From Deltaproteobacteria bacterium (lineage in GTDB: Bacteria > Myxococcota_A > Polyangia > Polyangiales > Houyiibacteriaceae), in contig JAFDFW010000253.1 in the NCBI GenBank assembly GCA_019309605.1, forward strand, positions 1 to 5,514: a stretch of 5,514 nucleotides of DNA, read 5' to 3'. Each line of letters starts with the position of its first letter. The stretch's first letter is position 1. This document shows, in pieces, positions 1 to 5,149 of the stretch. The position numbers and the translations under genes are program-made. A model generated the notes under the pieces. That model was not told where the DNA came from. It did no database searches and saw only the letters and a list, made by a program, of their open reading frames with translations.

Positions 1-2
1 CG

Positions 3-110
3 CTCCGGGTCGCCCACACGATCGCCGCCCTCGCTGAGTCGAGCGAGGTCCTCCCCGCCCACACCGCTGAGGCGTTGCAATACCGAGTCTTGGATCGCGA
101 GCCCGCTTGA
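3..110 (+). CDS. comM: ComM/YifB-type Mg-chelatase-like AAA+ ATPase, C-terminal end only (partial, 5' end outside window)
   Basis: Reading from base 3 gives 35 residues and a TGA stop: LRVAHTIAALAESSEV, then LPAHTAEALQYRVLDREPA. This matches the last helices of the ComM/YifB family, whose proteins typically end in a 'VARTIADLxxSxxIxxxHxxEAxxYRxLDR' pattern. The Walker motifs and the rest of the roughly 500-residue protein lie upstream of the window. In the family, ComM is a hexameric helicase that drives branch migration of RecA-made D-loops during natural transformation. The next gene is recA, 54 nt downstream on the same strand, with no obvious promoter or terminator between, so co-transcription is likely (inference). 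With only 35 residues the family call is good but not final; another AAA+ protein with a similar C-terminal helical bundle is the alternative. Confidence 0.85.
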   Translation, partial: LRVAHTIAALAESSEVLPAHTAEALQYRVLDREPA

Positions 111-148
111 GGCTTAGCGCATCGCAAACATCAACCGACCGACACGAC

Positions 149-155
149 AAAGGAG
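149..155 (+). promoter_or_regulatory. Ribosome binding site of recA
   Basis: AAAGGAG lies 9 nt before the ATG at 165. It is a strong Shine-Dalgarno match and fixes the recA start. No other candidate start with a comparable site is seen nearby. Confidence 0.8.
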
Positions 156-164
156 CAACAGCAC

Positions 165-1163
165 ATGAAACAACCACTCAAGGCCGTCGATACACTCTTG
201 CAGAGCATTGAAAAGCAGTTTGGCAAGGGCGCCATGATGCGGCTCGGCGACCGAAAGGCAGAACGCGTGCCGTGCATCCCCACGGGCTGCCCTTCACTCG
301 ACGAGGCGCTCGGTTGCGGCGGCTATCCCAAGGGACGGGTCGTCGAAGTGTTCGGACCCGAATCAAGCGGCAAGACGACGCTCACGCTGCATGCCATCGC
401 CCAATGCCAAGCCATGGGCGGTGTCGCGGCGTTCATCGACGCCGAGCACGCGCTCGATATCTACTACGCACAAAACCTCGGCGTGAATGCGAAGGAGCTC
501 CTGGTCAGCCAGCCCGATAGCGGGGAGCAGGCGCTCGACATCACGGAGATGCTGGTGCGAAGCGGGGCGGTCGACCTCGTCGTGATCGACTCGGTGGCGG
601 CGCTCGTGCCACAAGCGGAGCTCGACGGCGACATGGGCGCCTCGCACATGGGCCTTCAAGCCCGCCTCATGAGCCAAGCGCTCCGCAAGCTCGCCGGCAC
701 TGCCCATCGCACAGGCACGACGATCGTGTTCATCAACCAGCTCCGCATGAAGATCGGCGTGATGTTCGGCTCCCCGGAAACGACCACAGGCGGCCACGCC
801 CTCAAGTACTACGCCTCCATTCGCCTCGACATCCGCCGCATTGGCGCCCTCAAGCAAGGCGAGGAAATCCTCGGCAACCGCACGCGGGTCAAGGTCGTGA
901 AGAACAAGCTCGCCCCTCCCTTCCGAAAGGTCGAATTCGACATCCGCTACGGCAAGGGCATCGACGCAGTGGGCGACCTACTCGACCGTGCCGTCGCCGC
1001 CGACGTCGTAGAGAAGAGCGGCGCCTACTACCGCTTCAAGGGCAAGAACCTAGCCCAGGGGCGCGAGAACACGCGGACCGCCCTCGAGAACGACAGCAAG
1101 GTCAGGGACGAAATCGCCGCGGCCCTGGCGCAACCGGGCGATGCCTCCAAGCGTGCCGCCTGA
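165..1163 (+). CDS. recA: RecA recombinase, lacking the acidic C-terminal tail
   Basis: The product is the ATP-dependent strand-exchange protein that forms filaments on ssDNA and, in most bacteria, triggers LexA cleavage. Visible motifs in this 332-residue protein: the N-terminal helix with IEKQFGKGAMMRLGD (15-29); Walker A GPESSGKT (64-71); catalytic Glu in FIDAEHALD (Glu94); Walker B LVVIDSVAAL (138-147); L1 region GDMGASHMGLQAR (155-167); INQLRMKIGVMFG leading into L2 (190-202) and SPETTTGG (203-210); KVVKNKLAPPF (243-253). The ATG is preceded by AAAGGAG (149-155) with 9 nt spacing, which supports this start. Oddities: E. coli RecA is 352 residues and ends in a strongly acidic tail, whereas this one stops at GDASKRAA. 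The near-universal Asp of L1 (E. coli Asp161) is Ala159, and the HALDP motif reads HALDI. It sits behind comM. No E. coli-type or Gram-positive-type LexA box is visible in the 54 nt upstream. Myxobacteria can carry two recA genes; which copy this is cannot be told here. Confidence 0.97.
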   Translation: MKQPLKAVDTLLQSIEKQFGKGAMMRLGDRKAERVPCIPTGCPSLDEALGCGGYPKGRVVEVFGPESSGKTTLTLHAIAQCQAMGGVAAFIDAEHALDIYYAQNLGVNAKELLVSQPDSGEQALDITEMLVRSGAVDLVVIDSVAALVPQAELDGDMGASHMGLQARLMSQALRKLAGTAHRTGTTIVFINQLRMKIGVMFGSPETTTGGHALKYYASIRLDIRRIGALKQGEEILGNRTRVKVVKNKLAPPFRKVEFDIRYGKGIDAVGDLLDRAVAADVVEKSGAYYRFKGKNLAQGRENTRTALENDSKVRDEIAAALAQPGDASKRAA

Positions 1164-1196
1164 GATGACCATAGTCATTGACTATAGTCAATTCGC
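1160..1196 (+). promoter_or_regulatory. Candidate autoregulated promoter/operator of the toxin-antitoxin fusion gene
   Basis: Two palindromic boxes stand in tandem. TGACCATAGTCA at 1166-1177 is a palindrome except for one base pair, and TTGACTATAGTCAA at 1178-1191 is a perfect 14-bp palindrome. Both share the core TGACYATAGTCA and their centres are 13 bp apart. A promoter can be read through them: CTGAGA (1160-1165, 4 of 6 to a sigma70 -35), 17 bp, then TATAGT (1183-1188, 5 of 6 to a -10). The first box would fill the spacer and the second would cover the -10. An alternative -35 is TTGACT (1178-1183). Phd/YefM antitoxins are known to repress their own operons through paired palindromes, so this is probably the operator of the original module. 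The palindromes are directly seen; promoter and binding are inferred. Confidence 0.6.
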
Positions 1197-1724
1197 ATGT
1201 TAATAGAAGGAATGGTGAAGGACGTGCGTGAAACGATCGTGATTTCCGAGTTCAAGGCAAAATGCCTGGGAATCTTGCGGCGTGTTCAGGAAACAGGCCG
1301 TCCTGTCATCGTGACGAGGAGGGGCCAGCGCATCGCGGAGATCCATCCGCCGGCCCCCGTCGAGTCCGGGCCCGAGTGGCTTGGGTCTTTCGCCGACCGG
1401 GGGCAGATCCTGTTGGCAGCGCCGAACGCGACGCTGTGGCTTTCCCCCATGTCGGTCTGGGAGACGAGCCTACTCGTCGAGCGCGGGCGACTCGAAGTCG
1501 ACACGGATGCGCGCACCTGGATCCAAGATGCGATTGAGTCGAGCGGCGTCACCGAGGCTCCGGTCAATCACGAGGTCGCACTGCAGTCTCGCGAGGTGCT
1601 CGTGAAGCACGACGATCCGGCAGACCGCTTCATCGCTGCCACCGCGAGCGTGTATCAGCTCACCCTCGTCACAGCCGACGAACGTCTACTGCGCGGAAAG
1701 GGCTACGAGACGATCCGCGCGTAG
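1197..1724 (+). CDS. In-frame fusion of a Phd/YefM-type antitoxin and a truncated PIN-domain (VapC-like) toxin
   Basis: Residues 14-52 (IVISEFKAKCLGILRRVQ, then TGRPVIVTRRGQRIAEIHP) are a Phd/YefM-type DNA-binding and dimerisation domain. They run to PEWLGSFADRGQIL (59-72), the usual linker, but the following toxin-neutralising tail (typically GDIVSP... and on) is absent. From residue 73 (LAAPNATLWLSPMSVWE) the sequence is a PIN toxin C-terminus that keeps the acidic residues Glu89 (SVWE), Asp143 (DPADRFIAA) and Asp161 (TADERL). The toxin start with its first catalytic Asp (usual LLDTHxLLW) and about 30 residues are missing. In a normal module these are two genes of about 80 and 130 codons. 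The joint is near base 1410-1415. Start is uncertain: ATG 1197 may be leaderless given the promoter above, while GAAGG (1206-1210) could serve GTG 1215 or GTG 1224, the latter matching usual antitoxin starts. It probably arose by deletion; nuclease activity is unlikely, while DNA binding may persist (inference). Confidence 0.85.
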   Translation: MLIEGMVKDVRETIVISEFKAKCLGILRRVQETGRPVIVTRRGQRIAEIHPPAPVESGPEWLGSFADRGQILLAAPNATLWLSPMSVWETSLLVERGRLEVDTDARTWIQDAIESSGVTEAPVNHEVALQSREVLVKHDDPADRFIAATASVYQLTLVTADERLLRGKGYETIRA

Positions 1725-1740
1725 CAGGTGGGGTCGTCTC
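1707..1740. terminator. Candidate hairpin between convergent genes
   Basis: GAGACGATCC (1707-1716) pairs with GGGTCGTCTC (1731-1740), giving a 10-bp stem with one G-T wobble and a 14-nt loop that contains the stop codon of the fusion gene. The downstream arm can alternatively pair with TGAGA (1752-1756) plus CCCC (1758-1761). Neither hairpin is followed by a U-run on the + strand, so intrinsic termination is only a possibility. The position between two converging genes is what favours it. Confidence 0.3.
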
Positions 1741-1777
1741 ATGGCGTCGGTTGAGATCCCCCAGACTTCCACGAGGT

Positions 1778-3442
1778 CTAGTCGAACCGATTCGACCAGA
1801 TGTTCTCGCGCGTGCCGTCCACTTGCTCCCACACCGCCAGCGCATCGCCGCTCGGGTCGATGGCGACCTGGGAACCTTCCGCATTGCCCGCATTGTCCGT
1901 CTCGATGAGCTCGGCTATGCCCCAGCCGCCGGTCGGCGTATAGCGGTTCGACCAGATGTTGGTGCGCACGCCGTCCGGTTGGTGCCACACGGCGATCCCA
2001 TTGCCGTTCGGGTCGACAGCCACTTGGGGATCAGACGCACTTCCCGCGTTGTCCGTCTCGATGCGCTCGGCTATGCCCCAGCCGCCGGTCGGCGTATAGT
2101 GGTTGGCCCAAATGTTGAGCCGCGCACCGTCGTCCTGGCTCCACACCGCCAGCGCACTCCCGCTCGGGTCGATGGCCACTTGGGGACGAATCGCACTGCC
2201 CGCGTTGTCCGCCTCGATGCGCTCGGCTATGCCCCAGCCGCCGGTCGGCGTATAGCGGCTCGACCAGATGTTGAAGCGCGTGCCCTCGTCCTGGGTCCAC
2301 ACGGCGATTGCATTGCTGCTCGGGTCGGTGGCCACTTGGGGACCAAATGCGTCGCCCGCGTTGTCCGTCTCGATGAGCTCAGCGGTCTCCCAGCCGCCGG
2401 TCGGCGTATAGCGGTTCGACCAGATGTTGAAGCGGGTACCGTCGTCCTGGCTCCACACGGCGACTGCATTGCCATTCGGGTCGACGGCCACTTGGGCAGC
2501 AGACACACCGCCCGCACTGTCCGTCTCGATGAGCTCGGCCGCCCCCCAGCCGCCCGTCGGCGTATAGCGGTTCGACCAGAGGTTCTGGTCCGCACCGTCG
2601 AAATGCTGCCACACGGCGACTGCATTGCCGTTCGGGTCAACGGCCACTTGGGAAGCTGCCGAGGTGCCCGCGAGCGTCTCGATGAGCTCGGCCGCCCCCC
2701 AGCCGCCCGTCGGTGTATAGCGGTTCGACCAGATATTCCGGTTCGTAGCGTCTGATTGGCTCCACACGGCGACCGCATTGCCGTTCGGGTCGACGGCCAC
2801 TTGGGGATTAGACGCACTGCCTGCGTTGTCCGTCTCGATGAGCTCAGCGGTCTCCCAGCCGCCGGTGGGCGTATAGCGGTTGGCCCAGATACTGAACTGC
2901 GCGCCGTCTGATTGATGCCACACGGCAATCGCATCCCCGCTCGAATCGATGGCCACCTGTGGATTAGACGCCGTGCCCGCGTTCTCCGTCTCGACGAGCT
3001 CGGCCGTCCCCCAGTTGCCGTCACGGGTCGTGAAAATCCATTCATAGTCGGCGCCGAGCGTGCCGCCGGTGAGGCTCTCAACCTCTGTCGTCAGGGTCGC
3101 CGTGTATGTAGCGAGCAGCGCCAGAGAATTGTCGGGGGTGAACGCTGCGGTTTGTTCCGCAGCCAAGCTCACCACGCCTTGTAGCGCCTCTTGTCCTTGC
3201 TGCAGCGTGAAGGCTGTTGCCGTGACCGTCGTCTCCCGCAACGCGTCGTCAAACACCGCACTCACCGCCACGTCAGTTGCCACGCCGGTCGCCATGTCGG
3301 CGGGCGTCGTCTCCAACACCTGTAGCGCCTGCCCGCTGCTACCGCCGGTTCCACCTTCGGCGGACCCTCCACCGCCGCATGCCGCGATGCAAGACACCAG
3401 CAAGAACCAAGCCCAACCCCAACACGAAATGGATTGCTTCAT
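1778..3442 (-). CDS. Surface or periplasmic lipoprotein with a Big_5-type Ig-like domain and eight ~52-residue repeats (putative eight-bladed propeller)
   Basis: The 554-residue product starts MKQSISCWGWAWFLLVSCIAAC, a lipoprotein signal with lipobox IAAC and lipidated Cys22, followed by a short GGGGSAEGGTGG spacer. Residues about 40-142 look like a bacterial Ig-like Big_5 domain: LETTPADMATGVATDVAVSA at the start, FTPDNSLALLATYTATLTTE in the middle, YEWIFTT at the end. Residues 144-554 are eight tandem repeats of 51-52 residues (last one 48), consensus W-G-x-AELIETDNAG...PQVAVDPNGNAVAVWxQxDG....IWSNRYTPTGG. ATG 3442 is chosen over the adjacent ATG 3445 because AAGGA (3450-3454) lies 7 nt before it. 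The frame stays open to 3517, but that extension would bury the signal peptide. The gene is divergent from a paralogue with the same repeats. Function is unknown; the fold as a beta-propeller is inferred from unit length, strand-like segments and copy number. Confidence 0.9.
   Translation of the reverse strand: MKQSISCWGWAWFLLVSCIAACGGGGSAEGGTGGSSGQALQVLETTPADMATGVATDVAVSAVFDDALRETTVTATAFTLQQGQEALQGVVSLAAEQTAAFTPDNSLALLATYTATLTTEVESLTGGTLGADYEWIFTTRDGNWGTAELVETENAGTASNPQVAIDSSGDAIAVWHQSDGAQFSIWANRYTPTGGWETAELIETDNAGSASNPQVAVDPNGNAVAVWSQSDATNRNIWSNRYTPTGGWGAAELIETLAGTSAASQVAVDPNGNAVAVWQHFDGADQNLWSNRYTPTGGWGAAELIETDSAGGVSAAQVAVDPNGNAVAVWSQDDGTRFNIWSNRYTPTGGWETAELIETDNAGDAFGPQVATDPSSNAIAVWTQDEGTRFNIWSSRYTPTGGWGIAERIEADNAGSAIRPQVAIDPSGSALAVWSQDDGARLNIWANHYTPTGGWGIAERIETDNAGSASDPQVAVDPNGNGIAVWHQPDGVRTNIWSNRYTPTGGWGIAELIETDNAGNAEGSQVAIDPSGDALAVWEQVDGTRENIWSNRFD
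1781..3013 (-). repeat. Eight tandem 156-bp coding repeats (one of 153 bp, last 144 bp)
   Basis: Units in reading order: 3013-2858, 2857-2702, 2701-2549 (one codon shorter), 2548-2393, 2392-2237, 2236-2081, 2080-1925, 1924-1781. They are very similar at DNA level; for example, the + strand string GGCGTATAG recurs in seven of the eight and is followed by GGTT, GGCT or TGGTT. The last unit lacks only the terminal TPTGG. The near-identity means recent expansion or continuing gene conversion, and the array is prone to copy-number change and to assembly errors. Confidence 0.93.
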
Positions 3443-3601
3443 CATGATTTCCTTGATCTCACTGCGAGCCACCGAGATCAACTGCGTCGATCCGGTACAA
3501 CCTTTCGGGTTACTCACTGCGCCTACGCGCTTCCCCGAGAGTCGGCCCAGTGGTACTTCTCACAGACGGCGTCTTCAACGACCCTCAGCAAAGGACACGC
3601 C
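3443..3601. promoter_or_regulatory. Shared divergent intergenic region with an inverted repeat
   Basis: This 159-bp stretch must hold the 5' signals of both lipoprotein genes. The clearest structure is the inverted repeat TTGATCTC (3453-3460) and GAGATCAA (3474-3481). It has 8-bp arms, a 13-bp gap and centres 21 bp apart, about two helical turns. The left arm overlaps the ribosome binding site of the minus-strand gene, so it could be a protein site or an mRNA hairpin limiting translation. A second weak hairpin is GTACAACC (3495-3502) with GGTTAC (3508-3513). ACTGCG occurs at 3461, 3481 and 3516. No convincing sigma70 -35/-10 pair was found in either direction. Confidence 0.4.
3590..3595 (+). 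promoter_or_regulatory. Ribosome binding site fixing the start of the plus-strand lipoprotein
   Basis: AAAGGA ends 6 nt before ATG 3602. The frame is open back to 3434, but this site and the signal peptide directly after 3602 make the upstream 56 codons non-coding. Confidence 0.75.
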
Positions 3602-5125
3602 ATGATCGAGAGTCGCATTAGGTTCGCCGTCGCGATTGCGACGGTTGTTGTGATGGTGGGGTGCGGGGGCACGAACTCTGGGTCGACCGGCGGCACTGGA
3701 GCCGCCGGAGGCACTGGTGGTATCGCGGGCACGGGCGGTGCTGCGGGCATGGGCGGTGCCTCAGGCATGGGCGGCGCTGCGGGCATGGGCGGCGCTGCAG
3801 GAATGGGCGGTGCTGCGGGTACGGGCGGCGCTGCAGGAATGGGCGGCGCTTCAGGAATGGGCGGCGCTGCGGGTGAAGGCGGAACGGGTGGTGTGATTCC
3901 CACGCGCCAGTGGGGAACGGCCATCCTCATCGAGGCAGGAAACGAAGATGCCTCGGGGCCACAAGTCGCGTTCGACGCATCCGGCAACGCCGTCGCAGTG
4001 TGGTTTCAGTCAGACGGAACGAACGGTCGCATTTGGGCGAGCTGGTATGTGCCAACTCAGGGCTGGGCGAACCCAGAGCTCATCAGCCCAGCCATGGTAA
4101 CCTCCGCCGTCCCGAGAGTCGGGGCCGACTCGAGCGGCAATGCGATCGCGGTGTGGCGCCAACAGACCGGGCTTTTTGGCGCCTGGGCCAACCGGTACAC
4201 CCCAGGCACGGGTTGGGGAACGGCGGAAGGCATCGGCGCGATCGACACAGCTGCTGGAGACTTCGCCATCGAGGTTGCGGTCAACCCCGACGGCGATGCG
4301 ATGTCGGTATGGCACCAAGGGGACGGAATGCGTAAGAACATCTGGGCAAACCGATTCGCGTCAGTAGGCGGTTGGCAAACCGCAGAGCTCATCGAAAGCG
4401 AAAACGGAGGCGACGCCAAGAATCCGCAGGTCGCGGTGGACGCAAATGGGAACGCCATTGCGGTCTGGCAACAGAACGATGGAATGGACAACTACGCGGC
4501 CGCAAACCGCTACACGCCCGGCGGTGGTTGGGGAACGGACCTGAGCATCGACAACGCGCCGGGGGTTTCGTCGCGTCCACAGGTAGCGTCCGATGCGGCT
4601 GGGAACGCCATTGCGGTGTGGCCGGGCATAGGCGTTCGGGCCAACCGGTATGCGCAGGGCGTCGGTTGGGGGACCGCAGAAGACATTCGCAGCGATGTGA
4701 CGGGGGGCCTAGGTGCTCCAGAAGTCGCCGTCAGTCCGGACGGTCATGCCATCGCCGTATGGCCGCAGACCGACGGCACCCGCGCCAACCTGTGGGCCAA
4801 CCGCTACGAACCCGGAAGTGGCTGGGGCACGGCCGAGCTCATCGAGACGGACAACGCAGGCGGCGTGCAGTGGCCTCAAGTCGCGGTCGACCCAGATGGA
4901 AACGCAGTCGCCGTCTGGCACCAATCCGACGGCACGCGCACGAACATTTGGGCGAACCAGTACGTAGCCGACCTCGGCTGGGCCACCGCGGAGCTCATCG
5001 AGACCGAGGACTTGGGCGACGCGGAGCGTCCGCAAATAGCCGTCGACCCCGACGGTAACGCCATCGCGGTCTGGTACCAGGATGACGGAACACACATCAA
5101 CGTGTGGGCCAATCGTCTCGAGTAG
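3602..5125 (+). CDS. Surface or periplasmic lipoprotein with Gly-Met hexapeptide linker and eight diverged ~52-residue repeats (paralogue of the minus-strand gene)
   Basis: The 507-residue product begins MIESRIRFAVAIATVVVMVGC, a signal peptide with lipobox MVGC (Met at -3 is unusual but tolerated), so Cys21 is probably lipidated. Residues 22-97 are a Gly-rich linker whose core (41-94) is nine hexapeptides of the AAGMGG type. Residues 104-507 are eight repeats: 104-154, 155-204, 205-257, 258-309, 310-355, 356-407, 408-459, 460-507. They keep W at the start, (P)xVAxDxxGNAxAVW in the middle and ANRY near the end. Repeat 5 is only 46 residues and has lost the QxDG...IW part; repeat 2 is diverged as well. 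Units 7 and 8 are the closest to the repeats of the divergent gene. No enzymatic motif is visible. The start is ATG 3602 with AAAGGA 6 nt upstream. Likely an exposed binding protein on a flexible stalk (inference); the partner is unknown. Confidence 0.9.
   Translation: MIESRIRFAVAIATVVVMVGCGGTNSGSTGGTGAAGGTGGIAGTGGAAGMGGASGMGGAAGMGGAAGMGGAAGTGGAAGMGGASGMGGAAGEGGTGGVIPTRQWGTAILIEAGNEDASGPQVAFDASGNAVAVWFQSDGTNGRIWASWYVPTQGWANPELISPAMVTSAVPRVGADSSGNAIAVWRQQTGLFGAWANRYTPGTGWGTAEGIGAIDTAAGDFAIEVAVNPDGDAMSVWHQGDGMRKNIWANRFASVGGWQTAELIESENGGDAKNPQVAVDANGNAIAVWQQNDGMDNYAAANRYTPGGGWGTDLSIDNAPGVSSRPQVASDAAGNAIAVWPGIGVRANRYAQGVGWGTAEDIRSDVTGGLGAPEVAVSPDGHAIAVWPQTDGTRANLWANRYEPGSGWGTAELIETDNAGGVQWPQVAVDPDGNAVAVWHQSDGTRTNIWANQYVADLGWATAELIETEDLGDAERPQIAVDPDGNAIAVWYQDDGTHINVWANRLE
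3722..3883 (+). repeat. Nine tandem 18-bp units encoding AAGMGG-type hexapeptides
   Basis: The units are IAGTGG, AAGMGG, ASGMGG, AAGMGG, AAGMGG, AAGTGG, AAGMGG, ASGMGG and AAGEGG. The 18-bp period keeps the frame at any copy number, so slippage would change only linker length. Gly-rich stretches directly behind a lipobox are common in myxobacterial lipoproteins and act as flexible spacers. Confidence 0.9.
3911..5122 (+). repeat. Eight tandem coding repeats of 138-159 bp, diverged
   Basis: Units: 3911-4063, 4064-4213, 4214-4372, 4373-4528, 4529-4666, 4667-4822, 4823-4978, 4979-5122. They align with the minus-strand repeats at protein level and also end at xxWANRxx, but lengths and sequence vary much more. 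This is an older array without visible homogenisation. Confidence 0.9.
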
Positions 5126-5132
5126 CGTCGAG

Positions 5133-5149
5133 TCGGGCCTAGAGCCCGA
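5133..5149. terminator. Short hairpin at the convergent junction
   Basis: TCGGGC (5133-5138) and GCCCGA (5144-5149) form a 6-bp perfect GC-rich stem with a 5-nt loop. It lies 8 nt after the stop of the plus-strand lipoprotein and overlaps the stop of the minus-strand gene, so it could serve both directions. There is no U-run on either side, so an intrinsic terminator is not proven. Confidence 0.35.

Noticed and set aside
111..164. SOS/LexA operator before recA
   Set aside because: Neither CTGT-N8-ACAG nor GAAC-N4-GTTC nor another clear palindrome is found in this gap.
363..857. Minus-strand open frame of 164 codons within recA
   Set aside because: A shadow of the strongly conserved recA reading frame in GC-rich DNA.
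1751..2755. Long + strand open frame (334 codons) with its own internal repeats (VRLDELG...AAGRRIAVRPDV)
   Set aside because: It is antisense to the repeat array of the minus-strand lipoprotein. The 156-bp period is a multiple of three, so any stop-free frame in one unit stays open through all units. It has no signal peptide or ribosome binding site and a composition dominated by Arg, Val and His.
1781..3013. CRISPR-like or mobile repeat array
   Set aside because: Units are contiguous 156-bp coding repeats in one open frame with no unique spacers, no terminal inverted repeats and no transposase.
2227..3081. Minus-strand open frame of 284 codons rich in Arg/Ser/Pro
   Set aside because: An out-of-frame reading of the same repeat array, kept open by the in-frame periodicity; no independent start signals and no plausible fold.
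3443..3517. Upstream extension of the minus-strand lipoprotein to 3517
   Set aside because: The 25 extra residues precede a complete signal peptide, and AAGGA at 3450-3454 points to ATG 3442.
3434..3601. Upstream extension of the plus-strand lipoprotein frame to ATG 3434
   Set aside because: It would overlap the start of the divergent gene and put 56 residues in front of a clear lipoprotein signal peptide; ATG 3602 has a good ribosome binding site.
3523..3987. Minus-strand open frame with a PPMPAAPP-type proline repeat
   Set aside because: The complement of the Gly-rich linker and signal peptide of the plus-strand lipoprotein; Gly codons GGC/GGT read as Ala/Pro/Thr on the other strand. No start signal.
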